From: an uncultured Erythrobacter sp.
Lineage (GTDB): Bacteria > Pseudomonadota > Alphaproteobacteria > Sphingomonadales > Sphingomonadaceae
Assembly: GCA_937969505.1 (NCBI GenBank)
Contig: CALBWA010000004.1
Coordinates: 62,001 to 126,000 of the forward strand
Direction of reading: 5' to 3'
Length of the DNA stretch: 64,000 nucleotides
The translations under genes and the position numbers were made by a program. Below, piece by piece: positions 50,739-62,886 of this stretch (positions within the stretch are counted from its first letter, which is position 1; each line of letters starts with the position of its first letter). A model generated the notes under the pieces. That model was given only the letters and a program-made list of their open reading frames with translations. It did no database searches and had not been told where the DNA came from.

Positions 50739-50770
50739 ATCGGGCCGCCGGATGAAGGTGGCCCGATTTT
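50739..50770 (+). terminator. hairpin terminator after YHS gene
   Basis: ATCGGGCC ... GGCCCGAT followed by TTT. Confidence 0.7.
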
Positions 50771-50821
50771 CGCATCCCCCCAAGTGTAGTTTTGTATCAC
50801 GTCCCTGAAAGGAATATTATA

Positions 50822-51184
50822 ATGTCCAATTCCAAGAACTTCGCTCGTATGTTGATGGTTGCTGGTGGCCTGGCAGTGGCTACAGCCGGTGTCGCTACTC
50901 CTGCGGTTGCACAATGCTCGGCACATTCTTGCAAAGCCAATCCGTGTGCAGCGAACCCCTGTGCCGCTAACCCTTGTGCAGCCAACCCCTGCGCCGCCAA
51001 CCCATGTGCTGCGAACCCCTGCGCCGCCAACCCATGTGCAGCGAACCCTTGCGCCGCCAACCCGTGTGCAGCAAACCCATGTGCAGCCAATCCATGTGCA
51101 GCGAACCCCTGCGCCGCTAACCCGTGTGCAGCCAACCCTTGCGCCGCAAATCCATGCGCCGCCAATCCCTGCGCTGCAAAGTAA
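50822..51184 (+). CDS. Sec-exported low-complexity Cys-rich pentapeptide-repeat protein, (PCAAN)16
   Basis: Signal peptide ending ATPAVA-Q, then QCSAHSCKAN + 16 perfect PCAA(N/K) units; SD GAAAGGAA upstream; synonymous codons scrambled. Confidence 0.85.
   Translation: MSNSKNFARMLMVAGGLAVATAGVATPAVAQCSAHSCKANPCAANPCAANPCAANPCAANPCAANPCAANPCAANPCAANPCAANPCAANPCAANPCAANPCAANPCAANPCAANPCAAK
50942..51181 (+). repeat. 16 tandem 15-bp coding repeats (CCN TGY GCN GCN AAY)
   Basis: Read directly; variation almost entirely at third codon positions. Confidence 0.95.
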
Positions 51185-51206
51185 GCGTTTGACGATATCT
51201 GGAACC

Positions 51207-51233
51207 GGGGGCGCGCAGGCTTTGCGTGTCCCC
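51207..51233 (+). other. strong 3'-UTR hairpin 1
   Basis: GGGGGCGCGCA-GGCTT-TGCGTGTCCCC; 11-bp stem with two G-U pairs on + strand RNA. Confidence 0.7.
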
Positions 51234-51255
51234 GACCCCCTGACGTTACCCACGC

Positions 51256-51278
51256 ATGCCGCCTTAACCGGGCGGCAT
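51256..51278 (+). terminator. 3'-UTR hairpin 2 / weak terminator
   Basis: ATGCCGCC-TTAACCG-GGCGGCAT followed by TTGCATT. Confidence 0.6.
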
Positions 51279-51298
51279 TTGCATTCAGGAGCACTGCC

Positions 51299-51967
51299 AT
51301 GACTGGCCAGATTTTGCAGCAATCAGAGCCAGCCGCGAGCGATGCCCAACAATTGCTGATGCGCAGTACCGAGGCGATGTTCGCCTCTGGTATGCCGCTG
51401 ATGAACCGGCTCTTGCCCAGCGACACCCCAGCTGAAATCTGGGAGCATTACCCCCTTGGTGATGTCGTCAACGGCGCTGCGGGCAGCCGGTATTTCTATC
51501 ACAGCCATCCCCCTGCCGAACGGGCCGAGGGTGAGCATGGCCATTTCCATATTTTCATCGACAAGACGGCCATGTCGGATGCAACCGCTCCGCTGATTGA
51601 CCCGCCTGCCGAAAATCTGAAACAGCCGCGCGCTGATGTGGTCCACATCGCTGCACTGTCCATATCCTTGCAAGGCCTTCCTATCGCCTGGTTCGGAGTC
51701 AATCGCTGGGTCACCGATGAATGGCTGTATCCGGCCGAGGACGTAATTGCTCAGCTTGATCGCTTCGACATGCGAGGGCAGAACGGCGATCCATTGGTGA
51801 ACGACTGGCTGACCGCAATGGTTGCCGTCTCACGCCAGCAGATCCATCGCCAGTTGCGCTTGCGCGATCAGGTCCTGATGGCGAAAGATCCATCGGGCGA
51901 GGATCGTTCGATCGAGGTGACCGGAATAGACCCGATCGATCTTGAGGTTCTGTTCAGTGCGGAATAG
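51299..51967 (+). CDS. conserved uncharacterised protein (DUF6969-like)
   Basis: 222 aa; YFYHSHPPAERAEGEHGHFHIFIDK...IAWFGVNRWVTDEWLYPA. Confidence 0.55.
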   Translation: MTGQILQQSEPAASDAQQLLMRSTEAMFASGMPLMNRLLPSDTPAEIWEHYPLGDVVNGAAGSRYFYHSHPPAERAEGEHGHFHIFIDKTAMSDATAPLIDPPAENLKQPRADVVHIAALSISLQGLPIAWFGVNRWVTDEWLYPAEDVIAQLDRFDMRGQNGDPLVNDWLTAMVAVSRQQIHRQLRLRDQVLMAKDPSGEDRSIEVTGIDPIDLEVLFSAE

Positions 51968-51976
51968 TCGCAGCGA

Positions 51977-52588
51977 CTAGCAGACGGCTGGAAAATCGAT
52001 GTACCGCTGGTTGAGCGTTTCGATTGTATAGCTCGGCTCTGGCTCCAGTGCATCGCACGCGCGATAGGCTGGATCCTGCGGCAGACATCCGGCCCCGCAC
52101 ACAAGCTCGGCCACGCCCCGTGTCCCGTCAATACGCCAGAAACGCCCTCCGGGTGTCGAGACATATCCATCGGTTCCACCCTGAATGTCGCTGGCAATAT
52201 CCTGCGGGGAGGGGACTTCGCTATCGTAATCGAGCGAATAGGTCCCATGAGTGTGCAGGCTGGCAACCGGGGCCATTCCGGGCTCGTCAAAATAGATGAT
52301 GTCGCAGCTGGCCTGATCGCCTTCGATGACGGGGGTTACGCCCAATTCGCCATCGCTGTCTTCAAAGATGATGCGGCACAGTTCTACATCCCCATCAAAG
52401 GATGGCTTTTGGAGGCTGGCCAGTTGTTCCTTGGCAAAGACCTGCACCTGGGCGGTGGTCACCGTCACGACAAAATCCTCGGGACCTTTGGCGTTCATGA
52501 TGGAACGCGCGACGATGACCACCCATGCCAGGGCAAGCAGGGCAAATATGATCCTGGTTGAATTCGGGGCTTCGCCAAGCAATTTCAT
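51977..52588 (-). CDS. membrane-anchored JAMM-like / DUF4329-like protein
   Basis: N-terminal TM helix; ASLHTHGTYSLDYDSEVPSPQDIASDIQGGTDGYVSTPGGRFWRID with HxH...SxxD arrangement. Confidence 0.55.
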   Translation of the reverse strand: MKLLGEAPNSTRIIFALLALAWVVIVARSIMNAKGPEDFVVTVTTAQVQVFAKEQLASLQKPSFDGDVELCRIIFEDSDGELGVTPVIEGDQASCDIIYFDEPGMAPVASLHTHGTYSLDYDSEVPSPQDIASDIQGGTDGYVSTPGGRFWRIDGTRGVAELVCGAGCLPQDPAYRACDALEPEPSYTIETLNQRYIDFPAVC

Positions 52589-52606
52589 GCCGAAGCCCCG
52601 ATCCAA

Positions 52607-53656
<1,050 letters not shown>

Positions 53657-54172
53657 TCAGATCGTTTCTGCGCCGCGCATCATTCCGACAATGCCCGAAC
53701 GTCCGACCTCAACCAGGCCGAGCCCGCGCATCAAAGCGACAAAACTCTCGATTTTCTGGGACGAGCCGGTCAGCTCGAACACGAAACTTTCCGGTGTGGT
53801 GTCAACCACATTGGCACGGAATACCTCGGCAGTGCGCAGCGCCTCGACGCGCGTCTCGCCCGTACCTTGCACCTTGACCAGCGCCAGCTCGCGCTCGACA
53901 TGTTCGCCCGCAGTGGTCAGATCGACCACGCCGTGGACCGGCACCAGTCGTTCCAGCTGGGCCTCAATCTGGTCAATCACTTCGGGCGGGCCGCTGGTGA
54001 CGATGGTGATGCGGCTGATCGCGTGGTCATCGGAGATGTCCGCCACGGTCAGACTGTCGATATTGTATCCGCGGGCGGTGAACAGGCCGGTGATCTTGGC
54101 CAGAATGCCGGGCTCGTTATCGACCGTGACTGTCAGAACGTGCCGTTCCGACGCAACGTTTTCAATTTTCAT
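53657..54172 (-). CDS. ilvN: acetolactate synthase small subunit
   Basis: ACT domain VTVDNEPGILAKITGLFTARGYNIDSLTVA. Confidence 0.95.
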   Translation of the reverse strand: MKIENVASERHVLTVTVDNEPGILAKITGLFTARGYNIDSLTVADISDDHAISRITIVTSGPPEVIDQIEAQLERLVPVHGVVDLTTAGEHVERELALVKVQGTGETRVEALRTAEVFRANVVDTTPESFVFELTGSSQKIESFVALMRGLGLVEVGRSGIVGMMRGAETI

Positions 54173-54184
54173 CTGCTGTGCCCC

Positions 54185-55942
54185 TTACACCAGCGCCTTG
54201 GCTTCATCATCCATGGTGCCATCCACCTGATCGCCATAGAGCAACATATCAGTGTGCGCTGCGCCCGAAGGAATCATCGGGAAGCAATTGGCGTCCTTGG
54301 CCACCAGACAATCGACGATGACGGGTCCGTCATGCGCGAGCATAGCCTCGATCCCGGCGTCAAGATTTGCCTCATCTTCAATCCGGATGCCTTTCCAGCC
54401 ATAAGCTTCTGCCAGCGCGATGAAATCGGGCAGGCTGTCGGAATAGGAATTGGAATAGCGGCTTTCATAGGTCAGTTCCTGCCACTGGCGAACCATGCCC
54501 ATATATTCATTGTTGAGAATGAAAATCTTGACCGGCAGACGATACTGGCTGGCAGTGCCCAATTCCTGGATATTCATCTGGATCGAGGCTTCACCAGCAA
54601 TGTCGATCACCAGATCATCAGGATTGCCCAATTGCGCGCCGATGGCTGCGGGCAGGCCGTATCCCATCGTGCCGAGACCGCCGGAGGTCAGCCATTTGTT
54701 CGGGTCGAAGAAATGGAAGTACTGCGCGGCCCACATCTGGTGCTGACCGACCTCTGTGGTGATGATCGGATTGTGCTGCCTGGTCAGTTCGAACAGACGC
54801 TCGACTGCCTTCTGCGGCATGATCGCATCAGGTGTCTTGGCCGATTTTTCGGGATAGGCGAGGCATTCACGTGCTCGCCAGCCGGCAATGCGCGCCTTCC
54901 ACTCGCCCAGATCCTGCGCCTGGCGATCCCCCCAGGCGGCAATCAACTGCTCCAGCACTGTGCCGCAATCGCCGACAATGCCCAGATCGACCCGCACATT
55001 CTTGTTGATGCTGGCGCGATCAATATCGATGTGGATTTTCTTGGAGCCTGGCGAAAACGCATCCAGTCGCCCGGTCACCCGGTCGTCAAAACGCGCGCCA
55101 ATGCACACCATCACATCACATTTGTTCATCGCCATATTGGCCTCGAACGTACCGTGCATTCCCAGCATGCCTAGCCAATCAGGATGGTCGGCGGGAAAAG
55201 CTCCCAGACCCATCAGCGTGCTGGTTACCGGTGCACCGGTCAGGTCCTGCAACTGGCGCAACAAGGTGCTCGCTTCAGGCCCTGAATTGATCACGCCTCC
55301 GCCAGTGTAGAAGATCGGCTGTTGCGCATTGGCAAGCAGATCGATGGCTTCGGCAATCTTGTCGTCCTTGGCGCGCATTTGCGGCTGATAGCGATGCGAT
55401 GCGGGCGCCTTGGACGAGCTGCCGCCTTCCGGGATGGCTATTTGCACATCCTTGGGAATGTCGACAACAACGGGGCCGGGGCGGCCGCTCGTCGCGATGC
55501 GAAAAGCCTCGCGCAATGTGGATTCCAGCTCTGCCGGGTCCTTCACCAGATAATTGTGCTTGGTACAATGGCGGGTGATGCCAACCGTATCGGCCTCCTG
55601 AAAGGCATCGGTGCCGATCAATGCAGTGGGCACCTGTCCGGTGATGACGACCATCGGGATAGAATCCATGAAGGCATCGGCAATACCGGTCACCGCATTG
55701 GTTGCGCCCGGGCCAGAGGTGACCAGTACGACGCCAGGCTTGCCGGTTGAGCGTGCATATCCCTCGGCAGCGTGGGCCGCACCGGCTTCATGGCGGACAA
55801 GGATATGGCGCAGACGTTCATCGCCAAACAGCTCGTCATAAATGGGCAGCACCGCACCGCCAGGATAGCCGAAGACATATTCGACCCCCTGTTCGATCAG
55901 GCACTCAACCAGGATAGCTGCGCCGCTGCGCTCCTGTGACAC
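54185..55942 (-). CDS. ilvB: acetolactate synthase large subunit (GTG start inferred)
   Basis: SGAAILVECLIEQGVEYVFGYPGGAVLPIYDEL; GPGATNAVTGIADA; GEASIQMNIQELGTA. Confidence 0.95.
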   Translation of the reverse strand: MSQERSGAAILVECLIEQGVEYVFGYPGGAVLPIYDELFGDERLRHILVRHEAGAAHAAEGYARSTGKPGVVLVTSGPGATNAVTGIADAFMDSIPMVVITGQVPTALIGTDAFQEADTVGITRHCTKHNYLVKDPAELESTLREAFRIATSGRPGPVVVDIPKDVQIAIPEGGSSSKAPASHRYQPQMRAKDDKIAEAIDLLANAQQPIFYTGGGVINSGPEASTLLRQLQDLTGAPVTSTLMGLGAFPADHPDWLGMLGMHGTFEANMAMNKCDVMVCIGARFDDRVTGRLDAFSPGSKKIHIDIDRASINKNVRVDLGIVGDCGTVLEQLIAAWGDRQAQDLGEWKARIAGWRARECLAYPEKSAKTPDAIMPQKAVERLFELTRQHNPIITTEVGQHQMWAAQYFHFFDPNKWLTSGGLGTMGYGLPAAIGAQLGNPDDLVIDIAGEASIQMNIQELGTASQYRLPVKIFILNNEYMGMVRQWQELTYESRYSNSYSDSLPDFIALAEAYGWKGIRIEDEANLDAGIEAMLAHDGPVIVDCLVAKDANCFPMIPSGAAHTDMLLYGDQVDGTMDDEAKALV

Positions 55943-56074
55943 GATGTGGTTCCTTCCATCAGCCTTGGGACGCGAATCCCGAGCTGCTTCTAACAATAAA
56001 TGAGGCCCGGGGCAGCCATTGTGCACCGAGCCGATGAGACATCCGCTATGCGTTCATTTATAACGTGTCAACCG

Positions 56075-57034
56075 TTAATTGCGTAATAATAATGCGAATT
56101 GAGTTTCAATATTGCAATTAACGGATTCAACTTTGGGCCAGCTCTCGCTCGTTTGGCGTCTGAACCAGGTAAATTGCCGCTTGGCGTAATTGCGCGTCGC
56201 CTGCTGGCCTTGCTCGACCATTTCCTCGCGCGAGCATAAAGCGCGCAGATATGAGGCAATCTCGCGCACTCCAATGGCGCGCATCACGGGAAGCTCCGAG
56301 TCAAGCTGCCGTGCCACCAGCCTCTCCACCTCATCCAGCGCGCCCTGTTCCAGCATCAGGATAAAGCGCCGGTCACACCGTTCGTACAGCCACTCGCGAT
56401 CCGGCAGCAGCACCAGCGGGTGGAGCGTGATATCATCGGCGATCCCGCCTTCCTTGCGTTTTTGCCAATATCCCATCGTCTTGCCGGTTGAACGGATCAC
56501 TTCCAGAGCGCGAGCAATGCGCTGGCTGTCATTCGGGGCAAGCGCTGCGTGACGCTTGGGGTCCTCTGTTGCCAGCGCATCATAGGCATCCTGAGTGGGC
56601 AAACTGCGCACAGTTTCGCGAATAGAGGCGTCGATCTCCGGTATGGGCGCGATACCTTCGAGCAGCGTCTTGAGGTACATTCCGGTCCCGCCGCACAGGA
56701 TGGGCACTGCGTCCTGAGCATGAAGCGCGGCAATTTCGCCAGAGGCGCGGGCGGCCCAATCGGCAGCAGAGCAAGCCTGCGCCCCCTCCCAAGTGCCAAA
56801 CAGACGATGTTCTATGCCGCTCATCTCTTCGGGCGTAGGGCGCGCGCTGAGCACTTGCAGATCGTTATAGACCTGCGCGCTGTCGGCATTGATAATGGCG
56901 CTGCTGCGCCCTTGTTTTTGAAGGGCAAGCGCCAGTTCAACCGCCAATGCGCTCTTGCCGCTGGCCGTCGGGCCTGCAATGAGCGCGACGCTTTTGCGAT
57001 TTGGCTTAGATTTTGGAGATTCTCGCTTGCTCAT
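56075..57034 (-). CDS. miaA: tRNA dimethylallyltransferase
   Basis: ALIAGPTASGKSALAVELA; INADSAQVYNDLQVLSARP; GGTGMYLKTLLEGIA. Confidence 0.94.
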   Translation of the reverse strand: MSKRESPKSKPNRKSVALIAGPTASGKSALAVELALALQKQGRSSAIINADSAQVYNDLQVLSARPTPEEMSGIEHRLFGTWEGAQACSAADWAARASGEIAALHAQDAVPILCGGTGMYLKTLLEGIAPIPEIDASIRETVRSLPTQDAYDALATEDPKRHAALAPNDSQRIARALEVIRSTGKTMGYWQKRKEGGIADDITLHPLVLLPDREWLYERCDRRFILMLEQGALDEVERLVARQLDSELPVMRAIGVREIASYLRALCSREEMVEQGQQATRNYAKRQFTWFRRQTSESWPKVESVNCNIETQFALLLRN

Positions 57035-57911
57035 TGCCCGTCTGATAGCAGACCCTGCCTCGCTGGACACGTCTCTGGATGCAGCTCTTGCCGATCTTGA
57101 GGGGCGTGGGATGCGCGTCGCCATGGCCAGAATGCTGGAACATCACGGCGGCGCGCTGCATCTGTCGCTGCCTGATGGCGAGGAAAGCACGCTTTTGCAG
57201 GTGCTCGACAGCCATTTCGCTCCTTCGGATGTGCTGGTCTCTCGCTCCGACATTGATGTCCCCAGACTTTTTGTCTCGGATATGGATTCGACCATGATCG
57301 GTCAGGAATGCATCGATGAACTGGCCGACTACGCCGGGATCAAGGACAAGATCGCTGTCATTACCGAACGCGCGATGCAGGGTGAACTCGATTTTGAAGA
57401 CGCCTTGCGCGAGCGTGTGTCGCTGCTCGCCGGGCTGGACGAAGACGCGGTTGAGCGCTGTCTGGCTGATCGCATCCGCGCCATGCCCGGTGCCCAAACG
57501 CTGGTCCGGACGCTGCGCGCCAAGGGCTGCCGCACAGTGCTGGTTACGGGAGGATTTCACCATTTTGCCGATCCGATCGCTGATCGGCTGGGGTTCCAGC
57601 GGGTGGTTGGCAACCGGCTGGACGTCGCAGATGGCAAGCTGACCGGTGCCTTGGCAGGACCGATCACGGACAGCAGTGTGAAGAAGCAGGTCTTGCACGA
57701 AGAGCTCGAACAATTGGGCGCAAATGCCATTTCGCTGGCGACCGGTGATGGTGCCAATGATATCCCGATGTTGCAGTCGGCGGATTATGGCCTTGCCTAT
57801 CGGGCCAAGCCTGTTGCGCGCACCGCAGCCAATGGCTGGGTCGACTATGGCGATCTGACCTCGATCCTCAAGCTGCTCGACATCCCTGAGACGGAATGGG
57901 TCCGCGGCTGA
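57027..57911 (+). CDS. serB: phosphoserine phosphatase (TTG start suspected)
   Basis: LFVSDMDSTMIGQECIDELADYAG; VTGGFHHFADPIADRLGF; ATGDGANDIPMLQSADYGLAYRAKP. Confidence 0.93.
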   Translation: MLIARLIADPASLDTSLDAALADLEGRGMRVAMARMLEHHGGALHLSLPDGEESTLLQVLDSHFAPSDVLVSRSDIDVPRLFVSDMDSTMIGQECIDELADYAGIKDKIAVITERAMQGELDFEDALRERVSLLAGLDEDAVERCLADRIRAMPGAQTLVRTLRAKGCRTVLVTGGFHHFADPIADRLGFQRVVGNRLDVADGKLTGALAGPITDSSVKKQVLHEELEQLGANAISLATGDGANDIPMLQSADYGLAYRAKPVARTAANGWVDYGDLTSILKLLDIPETEWVRG

Positions 57912-57935
57912 TTTAACGCAAAACGTCTCTGGCAT

Positions 57936-59192
57936 TCACCCTGATTGTTGAGCGGGGATGCGAGCCAAGTTCCACCGCAGCACCACCAGGGCGATCAACA
58001 GGATTACCACTGACAGCGCAAAGGGTGCGCCGGGGAAATACAGTCCGCGACTATCGGCAAAGGCACCGAACAATCCGGTCATGACCACAGGACCGATGAT
58101 GCTGGTCAGGCTGATCACAGAGGCAATGGCACCTTGCAGTTCGCCCTGTGCATCGTCGCTGATCCGCTCGGTCATCAATTGCTGCATCGCAGGGAAACTG
58201 AGGCCGGCCAGGCTCCCCAGGGCGATACCGACAAGCATTGCCCAGCTACCCGGCGCAAAGGCGAACAATACGTAAGCGGGAACGGCAAACAGAAAGCCGA
58301 TCGCGCATGTGGTCTTGGCGCCAAACTTTGCGATCGCAGGGCCGGTCAGCCCACCCTGAACAATCGCCAGCAGCAGGCCGTACAGCGCAATGCTCAGCCC
58401 GATCTCCAGCTCGTTCCAGCCAAAGGCGAGAACATTGTAATAGGCCCAGACCGTAAAGGTTGATTGGGACGCCAGCTGCATCAGGAAAATGATGCCCAGA
58501 AAGCCAAGCACAATCGGTGTCTGCGCCATCTGAATGATTGTCCCGAACGGGTTGGCGCGCCCGATGGTGAAACGGCGACGTTTTTCCGGCGGCAGAGTTT
58601 CCTTCAGGACAAACCAACCCACCATCGCGACAGTGATCGACAGGATGGCTGCGGCGATAAAAGGTAGGCGTTCATCCACGCTGCCCAAGACCCCGCCAAT
58701 GGCAGGTCCGACGACGAAACCACTGGCGCCTGCGCCGCCCAAAATGCCGAAATATCGTCCGCGATCCTGCGGCGAGACAACATCGGCCACGCAGCTGTTG
58801 GCCGCACCCCAGCTTGCCCCCATGATGCCCGACAGCAATCGCCCGACGAACAGCCACCACAGATCAGGTGCCCAGGCCATGATGGCGTAATCCACACCAA
58901 GGAAGAACAGGGTGAACAGCAGAATGGGCCGCCTGCCATAGCGATCGGACAGGCCGCCGATGATCGGTGCAAATAGGAATTGCATAACCGCATAGGCAAA
59001 CAGCAGCCAGCCACCGATTTCCGCCGTCTGATCAACCCCTTGGCCGGTCAGGGTTTCCAGCAAGGCCGGCATCACCGGAATAATCAGACCGATGCCAACC
59101 ATGTCGATGAACAGGACAAAGGCGACAAATAGCAAAGTGGATGTTTGGGGCCGTCCGGAAGCAGATGTTTTGCCCGCTTGCTGGCTGGTCAT
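57936..59192 (-). CDS. MFS transporter (TetA-like)
   Basis: 12-TM; GGLSDRYGRRPILLFTLF; QDRGRYFGILGGAGASGFVVGPAIGGVLG. Confidence 0.88.
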   Translation of the reverse strand: MTSQQAGKTSASGRPQTSTLLFVAFVLFIDMVGIGLIIPVMPALLETLTGQGVDQTAEIGGWLLFAYAVMQFLFAPIIGGLSDRYGRRPILLFTLFFLGVDYAIMAWAPDLWWLFVGRLLSGIMGASWGAANSCVADVVSPQDRGRYFGILGGAGASGFVVGPAIGGVLGSVDERLPFIAAAILSITVAMVGWFVLKETLPPEKRRRFTIGRANPFGTIIQMAQTPIVLGFLGIIFLMQLASQSTFTVWAYYNVLAFGWNELEIGLSIALYGLLLAIVQGGLTGPAIAKFGAKTTCAIGFLFAVPAYVLFAFAPGSWAMLVGIALGSLAGLSFPAMQQLMTERISDDAQGELQGAIASVISLTSIIGPVVMTGLFGAFADSRGLYFPGAPFALSVVILLIALVVLRWNLARIPAQQSG

Positions 59193-59596
59193 CGATCAGC
59201 TTTCGGGATGACGAATTTCAGGCCCGACCAGACCTCGTCCACTGCACATTTCTTGGTATCGACAAGTCCGGCTGCGAGTCCGATCCGCTGAACCGCAGCT
59301 TGATCCAATGCGGTTTCCTGACCCGACCCCTTCCTGGGCCAGCTGACCCAGATCTGGCCCTTTTTGTCGATCAAACCGCGCAAAAGGGCAAGCTTCTCGG
59401 CAAGATCGCTTTCCTCGGTCACAAAGACATGGGCCGCATCCAGCCCCTCGAACGGCTCGCCGACAAAGCGCAATTCAAGCGCATATTCGTCAATCTCGTC
59501 GATGATGTTCTCGGGCATGCCGTCAAACCAGCATACGTGCCCATCACGCAAGGTGAGCTTTTTCGCAAGCGGTGTTTCGGAATATCCGGCGGTCAT
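59189..59596 (-). CDS. DUF3052-like hypothetical protein
   Basis: DLAEKLALLRGLIDKKGQIWVSWPRKGSG...KKCAVDEVWSGLKFV; 4-bp overlap with MFS gene. Confidence 0.7.
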   Translation of the reverse strand: MTAGYSETPLAKKLTLRDGHVCWFDGMPENIIDEIDEYALELRFVGEPFEGLDAAHVFVTEESDLAEKLALLRGLIDKKGQIWVSWPRKGSGQETALDQAAVQRIGLAAGLVDTKKCAVDEVWSGLKFVIPKADR

Positions 59597-59597
59597 T

Positions 59598-62173
<2,576 letters not shown>

Positions 62174-62205
62174 AGTCGCGCCTTAGCGGTGGCGCGCGCA
62201 CCTCG

Positions 62206-62862
62206 CTAGCCCCGAGCGCGTTTGTGCCAACGGTTATTCCCAACCCAGCGCGCGATCAGCGTTGCAATGCCGAATGCGAGAAGCGCCTGAAGGTACAGCA
62301 TCCAGTTTGCCTCGACCGGGGCGGGGCCAAACCAATTGATGGCCTGAAAGACCAGCAGCACTGCCATCAGGATGAGCGGAGGGCCAATCGGGCCGCGCGT
62401 CCGGCGCAGATACCAGACGAAAGCGGCCAGAGTGATGCCGATCTCCAGGGGAATGGCGACATAGGGGAGGTTCCACAGGGCCAGGCCATAGGTCTCCTCA
62501 CCTCCAGCCAGGGTCAGGTCAGGGCGGTGTGTCAGGAAATCAAGCAGCCAGTGTGATGCCACGACCAGCCCGGCGAGCAAAGCTGCCCCGCTATCGCGGT
62601 CGCGGCTGCGGATGAACAATGCAAAAAGCGCCGCCCACACAGCGGTGCCCAACAGGCTGTGGGTATAAGGCATGTGATAGAGATCAAACGGGACCATCAC
62701 GGTCGCATCGGCATCGACCCGCATTTTCTCCAGACCCACGAGCGCGAAAACGAAGAACGCCCAATCGACCAACTGGGCTGCCACGAATAAGGTGCCCAGC
62801 TTGGGCGCTCGCGGGCTGATGGCTGCTGCGGCAAAGGCCGGTGCAAAATGTCCGATAAACAT
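62206..62862 (-). CDS. membrane protein, metal-dependent hydrolase (YdjM)-like
   Basis: GHFAPAFAAAAISPRAPKLGTLFVAAQLVDWAFF...YTHSLLGTAVW...SHWLLDFLTHRPDL. Confidence 0.6.
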   Translation of the reverse strand: MFIGHFAPAFAAAAISPRAPKLGTLFVAAQLVDWAFFVFALVGLEKMRVDADATVMVPFDLYHMPYTHSLLGTAVWAALFALFIRSRDRDSGAALLAGLVVASHWLLDFLTHRPDLTLAGGEETYGLALWNLPYVAIPLEIGITLAAFVWYLRRTRGPIGPPLILMAVLLVFQAINWFGPAPVEANWMLYLQALLAFGIATLIARWVGNNRWHKRARG

Positions 62863-62886
62863 GCCCGCGGCTCTATGTCGAAATGG

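Noticed and set aside
50942-51181. CRISPR-like periodicity
   Set aside because: 15-bp period with no unique spacers; explained by in-frame coding repeats.
50669-51426. Minus-strand ORFs with GVRCTW/GFAAHGLAAQ repeats and the alternate + frame 50859-51302
   Set aside because: All are alternative-frame readings of the 15-bp repeat array. Only the 50822 frame has a signal peptide, an SD and protein-level perfection with synonymous codon variation.
53867-55174. 435-aa + strand ORF
   Set aside because: Antisense shadow of ilvN/ilvB.
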